From Anaerolineae bacterium (GTDB lineage Bacteria; Chloroflexota; Anaerolineae; JAAYZQ01): a DNA stretch of 64,000 nt. Positions 46,393 to 57,400 of this stretch are shown in pieces. The first letter of the stretch is position 1; every line of letters starts with the position of its first letter. The notes below the pieces were generated by a model, which was given only the letters and a program-made list of their open reading frames with translations, did not search any database and was not told the origin of the DNA. The stretch spans positions 5,649-69,648 of the forward strand of contig JAFGIA010000415.1 in assembly GCA_016929795.1 (NCBI GenBank), written 5' to 3'. A program made the translations under genes and the position numbers.

Positions 46393-47499
46393 ATGAATAC
46401 CTTTGCGTTCATGATTCATCCGATCGATCCACAGCGCGATGTAGCCCGCAAGTTTCCCGTTTTGGGCAAGCTGCCGCCCGGGATCATCGACTATTTTTCT
46501 GCCTTTTTCCCCCCGGTGCGCCTTTCTCACGTCACAGGGGTGCGCTCAGAGGCAACGGGCGAAGAGATCGAGGGCTGGCTGATCGCTTGCCCCATGACGC
46601 CGAACCGGCTGATGGAGGTATCGCTCGGCAGGGCGTACGCCAAGTTGGTGCAGACGGGGCGACTGGCGCAACGGTTGGGCGCGGATTTGTTGGGCCTCGG
46701 GGCGTTTACGTCGGTGGTGGGCGATGCAGGCGTGACGGTGGCCAGCCGGCTCGCGATTCCGGTGACGACAGGAAACAGCTACACTGTGGCGGTGGCGGTG
46801 GAGGCTGCGCTTCAGGCCGGGCGGCGCCTGGGCCACGATCCACGCGAAGCGACCGTCGCTGTGGTGGGTGCCTACGGGTCGACAGGGAGGGCGTGCGCGC
46901 ATCTGTTGACCCGGTCCGTGTCGAAACTGATCCTCATAGGCCGGGACCGACAGCGCCTGGATGAGGTTCGGCGGGAAGTGGAAGCTGCTGGCGTGCAGGT
47001 GATTGTGAGCCAGCAGCTGGGTGCGATCCAGCAGGCAGACATTGTGCTCACGGTGACGAGTGCAGTGGAACCGATCGTGGAGCCGGAACACGTCAAGCGG
47101 GGAGCGGTGGTGTGTGATGTCGCGCGCCCCCGAAATGTATCGCGGCGGGTAGCCGATGAGCGCCACGACGTGTTGGTGATCGAAGGGGGAATGGTAGACG
47201 TTCCAGGCAACGTGGACTTTGGTTTTGATTTTGGTCTGCCCCCCAGGAAGGCGTACGCGTGCATGGCAGAGACCATGATCCTGGTGTTAGAGGGGAGAAT
47301 GGAGCCGTACAGCCTGGGACGGACGTTGTCGATCGAGAAGGTGGAAGAGATATGGCAATTGGGCGTCCGGCACGGTTTTCGTGTGTCGGGCTTTCGCAGC
47401 TTTGAACGAGCGGTTAGTGACACCATGATCGCGGCAGTACGAGCGGCTGCCGGCCGGTCAGCGGGTGATCAAGTTGTAGACAATGCTGCTACGAGGTAG
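46393..47499 (+). CDS. Acyl-ACP reductase (AAR)-like NAD(P)-binding protein
   Basis: A 368-residue protein matching cyanobacterial long-chain acyl-ACP reductase along its length: LGLGAFTSVVGDAG, VTTGNSYTVAVAVEAAL, the Rossmann loop VAVVGAYGSTGRACAHLL, IGRDRQRLDEVRREVE, and YACMAETMILVLEG with the Cys that in the cyanobacterial enzyme carries the acyl thioester, then EKVEEIWQLGVRHGF. AAR reduces fatty acyl-ACP or -CoA to fatty aldehyde. The similarity is from my knowledge of that family, not a search. No aldehyde-deformylating oxygenase is in the window, so an aldehyde or alcohol may be the end product, or the protein may be a sensor. It is 3 bp after the beta-helix gene. Confidence 0.8.
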   Translation: MNTFAFMIHPIDPQRDVARKFPVLGKLPPGIIDYFSAFFPPVRLSHVTGVRSEATGEEIEGWLIACPMTPNRLMEVSLGRAYAKLVQTGRLAQRLGADLLGLGAFTSVVGDAGVTVASRLAIPVTTGNSYTVAVAVEAALQAGRRLGHDPREATVAVVGAYGSTGRACAHLLTRSVSKLILIGRDRQRLDEVRREVEAAGVQVIVSQQLGAIQQADIVLTVTSAVEPIVEPEHVKRGAVVCDVARPRNVSRRVADERHDVLVIEGGMVDVPGNVDFGFDFGLPPRKAYACMAETMILVLEGRMEPYSLGRTLSIEKVEEIWQLGVRHGFRVSGFRSFERAVSDTMIAAVRAAAGRSAGDQVVDNAATR

Positions 47500-47531
47500 T
47501 GTTTCGAAGCCAGGTAGGGAGGTGTGAGTCT

Positions 47532-48413
47532 ATGAGCAAGGGACGTCTGCTAATCGTGGAGGACGATTTCGATATCTCGAACATGCTGCGCATCTATTTT
47601 GATTCGCAGGGATACGAGACGATCGTCGCGACCCGCGGTCAAGAGGCGCTGGATGTGTGTCGCCGCAAGCTGCCAAACCTTGTGATCCTTGACATCATGT
47701 TGCCCGATATCAATGGATATGAGGTGTGTAGAAACCTGCGGAGCAACTTGCGCACCAGCCATATTCCGATCATCTTTTTGACGCAGAAGGATGAGCGGAG
47801 CGACCAGATTGCAGGCCTGGAGATGGGTGCGGATGACTATATCACCAAGCCTTTCGATCTGCAGTTGCTCTTGCTGCGCGTGGAGGGTGCGCTACGGCGC
47901 GCCGGTTGGCTGAGTCTCACGAGTCCGGTGACCGGCCTGCCGAGCAGCAAGCTCATCGAAGAGCAATTGCGCAGTATTATGCGCCGGCATGACTGGTCGC
48001 TTCTGTATGTCGGGATCAACCATATCAATGGCTTTAACGACGTGTATGGCTTTGTGGCCGGCGATGATGTGCTGCGCTTTGCAGCTATGCTGCTCAGCGA
48101 GGTGGTCGACGACCTGGGCACGGGGGATGATTTTATCGGCCATACGGGCGGCGACACGTTTATCGTGATCAGTACGCCTGAAGCCGCACCTCGGATCAGG
48201 AATAACCTGGTACAGCGCTTTAACGAAGAGGTAGAAACTTTCTACAACTTCAAAGACCGCGAGCAGCGCTATATCATCGTCGATGGAGCAAAGGTGCCGT
48301 TGATGACGCTGGCGGTGGGTATGATACATCACGACACGGTTCCGTTTTCTGATATCCGTGAGATTACCGAAGTGGCGGCGGAAGCTCGACGTCGCGCACA
48401 GCAGGGTATTTAG
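47532..48413 (+). CDS. Response regulator with degenerate GGDEF domain
   Basis: A 293-residue protein. The N-terminal receiver has acidic EDD in LLIVEDDFDIS, phospho-acceptor Asp in VILDIMLPDINGYE, and KPFD. The C-terminal half follows a diguanylate cyclase-like pattern (SPVTGLPSSKLIEEQLRSI, YVGINHINGFNDVYGF) but the active-site loop reads GGDTF (residues 206-210) rather than GGDEF, so cyclase activity is doubtful; it may bind nucleotide or partners. The start at 47532 is chosen because GGAGG lies about 10 nt upstream and the receiver begins there. Confidence 0.85.
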   Translation: MSKGRLLIVEDDFDISNMLRIYFDSQGYETIVATRGQEALDVCRRKLPNLVILDIMLPDINGYEVCRNLRSNLRTSHIPIIFLTQKDERSDQIAGLEMGADDYITKPFDLQLLLLRVEGALRRAGWLSLTSPVTGLPSSKLIEEQLRSIMRRHDWSLLYVGINHINGFNDVYGFVAGDDVLRFAAMLLSEVVDDLGTGDDFIGHTGGDTFIVISTPEAAPRIRNNLVQRFNEEVETFYNFKDREQRYIIVDGAKVPLMTLAVGMIHHDTVPFSDIREITEVAAEARRRAQQGI

Positions 48414-48457
48414 CTGTCGTGTGAGGTTGGGGCTCACTCGTGTTTGGGATGGCGTGA

Positions 48458-51400
48458 ATGATGATCTCCGGGGTGCATGCCAGGCCTGAGGGCCGCATCG
48501 AGCGCTTGCTCTTGTGGTTGCAGCGGATTGCGTTTGGCATGCTTGTGCTCGTGGCACTGGTTCGCGCCGAGTTCGTCGACGCGTTGGCCCTGGCAGCGGT
48601 GCTGGCCGTCCACGCGCTGGTCTATATCGCGATCCGCCGTCTCGATCGCACTGCCGTGACGCTGTGGCTGGTGAGTATCGTCGATGTGATCCTCGCGTCT
48701 ATCGCTTTCATCTTTGCGCAAACCGAGGCGGGCCAGGTGGGGATGCTCGGCTTGGTCCCTGCCGCTATCTTGGCTACACGCCTGCCTCTCTGGCAGGCCT
48801 TGGGGATGAACGTCCTGTTGTGGCTTGTTTTCACCTTTCCCTATTTGCAGGCCTGGTCCGGGCTGGATGATCCACTTACGGTGGCGCCTATCTTTAGCAA
48901 CCTGTTCCTCTATCCGGCGATCACTTTTGTGGTCAGTTATCTGACCGCGATGGAAGCGCGCCAGGCGCGCATGGACCGCGACGCGGTGCTGCGCCTGCGG
49001 CAATTGGCTGTGGTCCATGATGTGGGGAGCACGGTTAGCTCTACGCTCGATCTGGGTGAGGTGCTCGACCTGGTGACGGCAAAAGCGATCGAGATCCTTG
49101 ATGCCGAGGGTGGGTTGCTGTTCTTGCTCGAGGATAGAAGCCGCGAGCTGGTATGCCGCGTCGCGCAAGGGCAAGGTATTGAAATACCGATCGGGCATCA
49201 CGTGGTGGCGGGCGAGGGGATTGTGGGGAGGGCGCTCGCACAGAGGCAACCACAGTTGATAACTGAGCGGGATACTGCTTTGGTGCCGACTGGAGCGCCC
49301 GAGGCAGGGGAGCCCAAGATTCGCGATAGTGTCGCCGTGCCGCTGATCAGCCAGGGGCGAGTGGTGGGCGTGTTGCAGGTGGCAAACAAGCGCGGTGTCC
49401 ATGCATTTGACCAGGAGGATGTAGATCTCCTCTCCACCTTTGCCATCCAGGCGGCCATTGCCATCGAAAACGCGCGGTTGTACGAGCAGACGGACGAGGC
49501 GCTCCACCGGCGGTTGCAGGAGCTGGCGACGATCGAGGAGATCGACCATGAGCTAGGGGGTGCGCTCAACTATGACCGGATTGTAAGGCTTGTGCTTCAA
49601 CGTGCAGTCGAAGCGTGCCAAGCAAGCAGCGGGTCGATCGGCGTGCTCGTGGATGGAGACCGGAGAATCAGGTTCCAGTTCTGGCACGCAGGCGATGATG
49701 GCACCACCGCAGATAGCTCTCGGCAGCTCAGCACCGTGGAATGGACGGTCGATCGCGGGATTGTTGGTCGGGTGCTCACGAGTGGTGAACCGGCGCTGGT
49801 GGAAGACGTAAGCCAAGATCCCGATTACCAGCCTGTAACCGAGACAACGCGCTCAGAAGTGGCGGTGCCAATCCGGCGCGAGGATCGGATCATTGGCATC
49901 CTCAACCTGGAGAGCGAACATCTGGCTGCTTTTGGTGGCCAAGATCTGCGTTTCCTGGAGCATCTGGCGGATCATGCGGGGATTGCGATCGAGAATGCGC
50001 GGCTGTTCCGCGAACAGGAGCAGCGCGCGACCGCGCTGGCGATGCTCAACGAAGTGTCGGCGGTGGTCAGCTCACAGCTTGATCCCGATCGTGTGTTGGA
50101 AACGATCGTCGAGTCGGTGATCGACGTAGCAGGCTGCCAGAAGGCCGCGATCTTTGTCGCGGATGAGGGGCGGGTCAGCCTGCGGATGAGTCGCGGCTTG
50201 AGTGACGAGTATATTGCAGCGGCGCAGGATATCGAGATTACGCCTGATGGACGTGCGCAAGCTATGCTGAGTCGCGAGCCGCTGGTCGTGCCCGATCTTG
50301 AAGTCGACGAGACGATACAAGGGTTTAGCGACCTTGCACGCCGTGAGGGATTTCGCGCTGTGGTCGATGTCCCTCTGCGCGTGCGCGACATATGCCTGGG
50401 CGAGTTGACTGTCTATTATGCAGAGCCGAGGCAATTTGACCAGGTCGAGATCGACACGCTCAAGAGCTTTGCCAACCAGGCAGCGATTGCACTCGACAAT
50501 GCGCGTACCTTCCAGGCTGAGCGGCAGCGCACACAGATGTTCTCGGCGATTGGTGAGATTAGCCGCGAAATTCGGACAGGGCTCGAGTTGGAGCACACGC
50601 TCGACCTGATTCTGACGCGGGTTTGCGACCTGGTGGATTATTATATTGCCGAGATCTGCCTGTGGGATCCAGCGCGCGGTGTGCTCGTCACATGGGCAAG
50701 CGCGGGCGACCCACGCTACATCGCGCGTACAGGAGGGTTCTACAAGCTCGACGAAGGGTACACTGGGTGGATTGCGCGAAACAGGCAGATGCTGCTGATT
50801 TCGGACATATCGAGTTGGCATGAGGCCCAGCCCAAGATCGACCTGACGGAGACACCGGTCCGGTCGTACGTGGGATTGCCCCTGGAAACGGGTGACGAGT
50901 TTGTGGGGACGCTCGAGCTAGCCAGCGATCGGCTTGCGGCCTACGATGAGCGGAGTGTCGAGATCCTCGAGATCCTTGCCGACCAGGCGGCCGTGGCAAT
51001 TCACAATGCCAAGCTGTACCGGGAGACGCAACGCCGGTACGAGCAAACTCAGCTTCTATTGCGGATAGCTGAAGCAATAGGCTCGACGCTTGATTTGACT
51101 GAAACAGTCCGCCGCGTGGCGCGCGAGATGTGCCGTGCGCTCGAGGCCGACATGGGCGGTGTCTTTCTGCCGACTGCAGATGGAATGCACCTGCGGGCAG
51201 TGGCAGGTTATCACATCCCTAGCGAGCATCTCGAGTTCTATCAGGAGTTGCTGATCCCGCTGCACGGCCATCGCTTCCTGGAGGAAGCCTGGGAAACACG
51301 CCAGGCAGTACATAGCTCTGATCTGGCCAACGATCCACGCATCGATCAGTCGCTGATTGGTGCGCTGCCCAATCAGACCGCGCTCTTTGCACCGATGGTG

Positions 51401-54400
51401 GTGCGCGATGAGGTGATTGGTGGCATCTATGCTGTGTGGCACCAGGAAAGGCGAGAACTGACGGTGGAAGAGCTGCAGTTGGCCAATGCCATCGCCTGGC
51501 AGGCTGGTGCAGTGGTTGAGAACTCGCGGCTGTTCGATGCACAACAGCGCCAGGTGCGCGAGCTGGGGATCCTCTTTGAGACGAGCGCGGCGGTGAGCTC
51601 GAGCCTCGCGCTCAGCGACGTGTTGGGTACGGTGGCGCAGCAGATGGCACGTGCACTCAACGTGGCAAGCTGCACGATTTCGGATTGGGACCCGGAGAGA
51701 GGGGTCGTGACGACGCTGGTGGAACGCACGCTTGATCCAGATCAGCAGTGGGTGCCAATGAAAGGAGACATTGGCAGAACATATGCGCTGGAGGAGTATC
51801 AAGCGACGGCCGAGGTGCTGCATGAGCGGCGCCCCGGCATCATCCGTGCGTCTGATACGAAGGCAGATGCTGCCGAACGCGAGCTGTTGGAGATGTTTGA
51901 TCGGCAGTCGCTGTTGATGTTGCCCCTGGTGGCACACGACAAGGTAGTCGGACTCGTAGAGTTGTACGAGGACCGGCCGGACCGCGAGTTCACGGAGGAT
52001 GACGTGCGGCTCGGCACAGCCCTGGCGAGCCAGGCGGCGATCGCGATCGAGAATGCGCGCTTGTACGAACAGACGGACGAGCGGCTCCAGGCGCGGGTCG
52101 ATGAGCTGACTGCGCTTCAGCGCGTGACGCGCGAGTTGAATGCAAGCCTGGCGCTAGATCATATCGTCGAGGCTGTGCTCGATGCTGCGATCGAATCGAC
52201 AGAGGCGACACACGGCAACGTCATGCTTCTCGACATGACCACGGGGCATCTGATGCTGCGGGCGACACGGGGGTATACGGAAGAGGAGATCGCCCGGCTC
52301 GAGCGCATGCTGCTTGAGACGGCGAGCCAGGGCGTCGTACAGCAGGTGATCAGGACGGGAGAAGCCTACCTGATCGAGGATACAGAGATCGAGGTGCTGG
52401 AAGTATGCGTCAAAGAGAATAACCGATCCGCATTGTCTGTGCCGATTCTGTATGAAGGCCTGGTGGTCGGTGTAGTAAACCTGGGTCACACAGCGCCAAG
52501 TGCCTTTGGCGGGCAGGCGCTGGCGTATGTACAGTCACGAACTGAGCAGGCAGCGTTGGCAATCGGCAATGCCATGCGCTTTGAGGAGCAGCTACGAGCA
52601 AATGAATCGCTTCGGGCCCGAAACGAGCAGATGGCGAGCCTGCTCGATGTCAGCCGCAAGCTGCGTACCGATGTGCCGCTGGATGAGGTACTGGAAGAAG
52701 TCGCGTACGCCATCCAGGAGACTGTGGGGTTTGACTTTGTGCTGATCAGCTTGCGTGAGGGGATTCCGCCTGTCATGTGGCGGGCAGCAGCTGCCGGACT
52801 GCCGATTCAGCAGTTTGAAGAACTGAGGCAGGTGCGACAACCGGCAGAGTGCTTTGACGCACTATTCCGCGATGAATACCGGCTCGGCTCATGTTATTTC
52901 TTCCCGTTCGACAAGCGGGATGACTGGGGCGCTGAACTGCACACAATTGTCCCCATGACGGAGTCGGGGGAGTGGGAGGAGGGACGCTGGCATCCACTCG
53001 ATATGCTCCTGGCCCCGCTCTATGGAGGTGGGGGAAGGCTGCTGGGGCACATCTCGTTGGATCAGCCACGAGATGGCCTGCGACCCTCTCCCCGCACTCT
53101 GAATACGCTGGCTATTTTTGCGAACCAGGCAGCGATCGCTGTCGAGAACGCCCGCCTGTATGCGGATGCCCAGCGTCGTGCGCAGAACCTGGAACTGATC
53201 AATGAGGTGGGGCGATCGCTGACACAGGTACTCGATCCAAACCTGGTTCTGACGACAGTGGTACGCGCGGTGTGCGATCTGCTCAAGTGCGAGTTTGCTT
53301 CGATCTTTCAGATCGATCCGTTGGATGGCAGGCTAGCTGCAATCGCAAGCCAGGGTGCCAGGCTGGCAGACATGGAGGATCTGCGTTTCTCAGTGGGTGA
53401 AGGGCTGGTGGGATACGTCGCAGCGACCAGGGAGCCACTGCTCATCGCCGACACGAGCCAGGAGCCACGTTTTGTCGAAGGGCCAGTACCGGTGGGGGCG
53501 ATACTCCTGGCACCAGTGGTGGCGGGCAATCAGTTGATAGGCGTGCTCACCGCTGGCAGCCCATATCCACAAGCACTGACACCTGCTGATCAGGTGCTTC
53601 TCGCGACGCTGGCAGATCAGACAGCGGTGGCGCTAGAGAGCGCGCGCTTGTTCGACACGACACAACAAGCTGCACTGCGTCTGTCGCTCCTGAACGAGAT
53701 TGGGCGCCGGGCCGCCGCCGAGTTGCATGCCGGCGAAATGCTTGACACATCAGTGCAGGCGCTCCAACAGAACCTTGGATTCTTCCGGATGGCTGCTTTT
53801 CTGCTAGATGAAAGGACAGGGCATCTCTACGCGGCGGCGGCAAACGATGCTTTCTGGCCCGTGATCCCCAAGAATTTCAGGCTGGCAGTGGGCGAGGGTT
53901 TGATCGGCTCTGCGGCAGCGATTGGCGAGACAGTGTTGGTCAACGATACGGCCAGCGATATGCGCTATTATTGCAGCGGGGATTGGCAGTGTGCCGCCAG
54001 TTTGTCGGTACCGATCAAGGTGCGCGACACGGTGATTGGCGTACTGCACGCGGAAGCGGAACGCCCGATGGCTTTTCGGGAAGGAGATGCAGCGGCCCTC
54101 GAGATCGCGGCGGATCAACTGGCTGTTGCGCTGCAAAACGCACGACTGTTTAACGAGACTCAGCGGCGTGTAGCCGAGTTGGCGACGATCAACGAGATCG
54201 GGCGTGCAATCAGCAGTGCGCTGGATGTGTCGGATCTGTACGAGTTGATCTACAACCAGGTGAGTAAGCTGCTCGACACCAGTAACTTTCACGTTGCACT
54301 CTTTGATGCCGAGCAGCAGGTCATTCAGATCGAGTTTCTGGTAGAGCATGGACGGCGCCAGGAGCCTGTGGTGCTCTCGCTTGGGCAGGGACTGACGAGC

Positions 54401-57400
54401 TACCTGATACGCACAGGAGAGCCGGTTTTGCTGACGCACGGGTCTCAGGAGTTTCTGAGCGAACAGGGGCTGTCGCTGGAGCGTGATCCGGCGCGGTCCT
54501 GGTTGGGCGTTCCGATGATCGCTGAGGATCGTGTGATTGGCGCCATCGCCGTGCAAAGTTTCGACAAGGACGGAGCTTTCGATCAGGGGCACTTGGAGCT
54601 GCTGACGACAATCGCAGGCCAGGCTGCGGTGGCTTTTCAGAATGTACGCCTATTCGAGGAACGTGATCGGCGGATCGGCGAGCTGGCAGTGCTCAACGAG
54701 GTGTCGCGTGCGATGGGTGCGACGCTCGACCTCGACCAGACGCTCGAGATCGTTTATCAGCAGGCCAGCCGGCTGTTGGATGCGACGAACTTTTACATCG
54801 CACTGTACAATGGAGAACGGGATGAAATCACATTCCCGTTTGTGGTGGATCCAGAGGGAAGAGAGGATTGGTCTCCGCGCAAGGGAGGGAGAGGGCTGAC
54901 CGGGCGCGTGATCGCGACAGGGGAACCCCTGCTGTTGCCCGAGGGGGCAGCAGGCATGTATCGCGAGCAGGGAATGGAAGTGCGTGCAGGGTTGTGCCGG
55001 TCGTGGCTCGGTGTGCCCATGATCGCAGAGGACAGGGTGTTGGGTGTCATTGCGGTCCAGAACTATGACCGCGAGCATGCTTACGATGCAGATGACCTGA
55101 AATTACTGGCCACGGTGGCTTCGCAGTCGGCGATGGCAGTGCGTAACGCCCAGCTTTACCAGCAGATTGTTCACTTTAGCAGCGAGCTGGAGGAGATGGT
55201 CGAGGCGCGCACGCGCGATCTCGAAAAAGCGCTCGATGACTTGCGCGTTGAGCGAGACCGAGTTGAGACACTGTACCGGATCACGAGCGAGCTTGGCGCG
55301 ACCCTCGAGCTGGAGCGGGTGTTGCAGCGCGCCTTGCAGCTTTTCGCCGAGGCATTGGGCGTAGAGCACGGTACGATCCTGCTGCTCGACCAGGAGACAG
55401 GCTTGCTGACACTGCGCGCGACACTGGAAAAGGGCCGGCAACTGCCACGCGACGGCAAGCCGACACGCTGGCGCCACCGGGTAGGCCTGGCCGGCTGGGT
55501 GTTGGATCGCCGCGAGCCTGTGCTCATCGAGGATATCTCGACGGACTCCAGGTGGGTTCATCGTGAGGACAAGGAGTTGAATATCCGCTCTGTACTCGCA
55601 GCCCCTCTGTCGCTGGGTGGCGGTGACGTGCTGGGTGTGATTACGTTGGGTCATCCTCAAATAGGATACTTTACGCCAGAGCATCTGCAACTGGTGACGG
55701 CGTCGACGACGCAGATGGCGATTGCAGTCAACAACTCGGACTTGTACGCCTTTATTACAGATCAGGCCGATCAATTGGGTGCGGCGCTGCATGCTCAGCA
55801 AGAAGAGGTAGCCAAGAGCCGGGCTATCCTGGAGTCGATCGCCGACGGGGTGTTGGTGCTCGATCATAATGGTCGGGTGCTGCTCGTCAACCCGGCTGCT
55901 GAGGAGATGTTGGGCTTCGCGGCGATAGCGCTCGAAGGAGAGCATTTTCGCCACATGCTCGGCCTGGGCGAATCCCAGGCGGAGCGTGATCTGGCTCAGG
56001 CGCTCTACCGCGAGCTTCGGTTGCGGCTGGAGGTAGAAGGGGAGGACGAGCCAGTGCAGGCGGCCAGTATTCGAATGGAGGCAGCCCGCAGGGTATTGTC
56101 GGTTACGATCGCGCCGCTGATCGTTTCACTCGGTGGGCCGCCAGGCCTGGTCGCAGCCATCCGAGATGTGAGCCGTGAAGCCGAAGTGGAACGTCTCAAG
56201 AATGAGTTTATCTCGACGGTATCGCACGAGCTGCGGACGCCAATGACGTCGATCAAAGGGTACACAGATTTGTTGTTCCTGGGCATGGCTGGCGGCTTGA
56301 CAGATGCGCAGCGTAACTTTTTGCAGATCATCAAGTCAAACGCTGACCGGCTGACAGCGTTGGTGAACGATATCCTCGACATCTCGCGCATAGAGACTGG
56401 TCGTGTCCGTTTGACGATCGAGGCGCTCGACGTGGTCGATCTCATTGATGGTGTTGTGGTGTCGTTCAAAGAGCAGTATCGTGAAAAGAACATGGAGTTG
56501 GTGTGGCAGCCGCCGACAGATTTGCCAGAAGTGCGGGGTGATGCTGCCCGGGTGACACAGGTTTTGACGAATCTGGTGGCGAATGCGTGGCATTACACGC
56601 CCAAGGGGGGACGCGTTGTCGTGTCGGCACACCAGGTAGAGGGGTTTGTGCAGATCGATGTAACAGACACGGGGATCGGCATTGCCGCGGAGGACTGTGA
56701 CAGGATCTTTGATCGTTTCTTCCGTGTAGATCACCCGGTCGTACAGGAGGCGGGAGGCACGGGGCTAGGCCTGTCGATTGTCAAGATGTTTGTGGAGATG
56801 TTGGGCGGTGAAATATGGGTCGAGAGTGAGGTGGGTGTCGGATCTACCTTTAGCTTTACCGTTCCCCTCGCCACGACAGATTTGCCCGAGCCAGATGCCG
56901 GAGTGTTGACTATCGAGGCGACCCCTGTCGCCACGCGCCGGCCCAAGATCCTAGTCGTGGAGGATGATCGCGATCTGGCGTTGCTCCTGCGCCGCCAGCT
57001 CGAGTCGGACGGGTACCAGGTGGTATTGACGGGAAGTGGCGAGGATGCGGTGTGGCTGGCGCGGGAGGAGCAGCCACAACTGATCACGCTCGATATCATG
57101 CTTCCTGATGTGGATGGTTTCGCAGTGCTCGAACGCCTCAAAGAAAATGCGAAAACATCCGCGATCCCTGTCGTGATTACGTCGGTGTTGGCAGATGCCG
57201 AGAGAGAAAAAGGCTATTCGCTTGGCGCAGTCGACTATGTCGTCAAGCCATTTGCGGAAGACAAGTTGGTGACCGCTGTGCGACGTGCTCTTTCGACGCT
57301 CGATACGTCAGAGCCACACCGCGTGCTTGTGGTGGATGACGACCCGGATATCCTGGGGCTGATGGAAGAAGCGCTGTCATTTCATGGATATACTGTGGAC

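Noticed and set aside
46393..47499. Shikimate dehydrogenase as the identity
   Set aside because: The Rossmann part could give that label, but the N-terminal LGxFxSxV and TTGNSYT motifs and the AYACMAE Cys fit acyl-ACP reductase instead.
48434..49549. 371-codon minus-strand open frame
   Set aside because: Antisense to the giant kinase; His/Gln/Arg-rich, with no recognisable domain.
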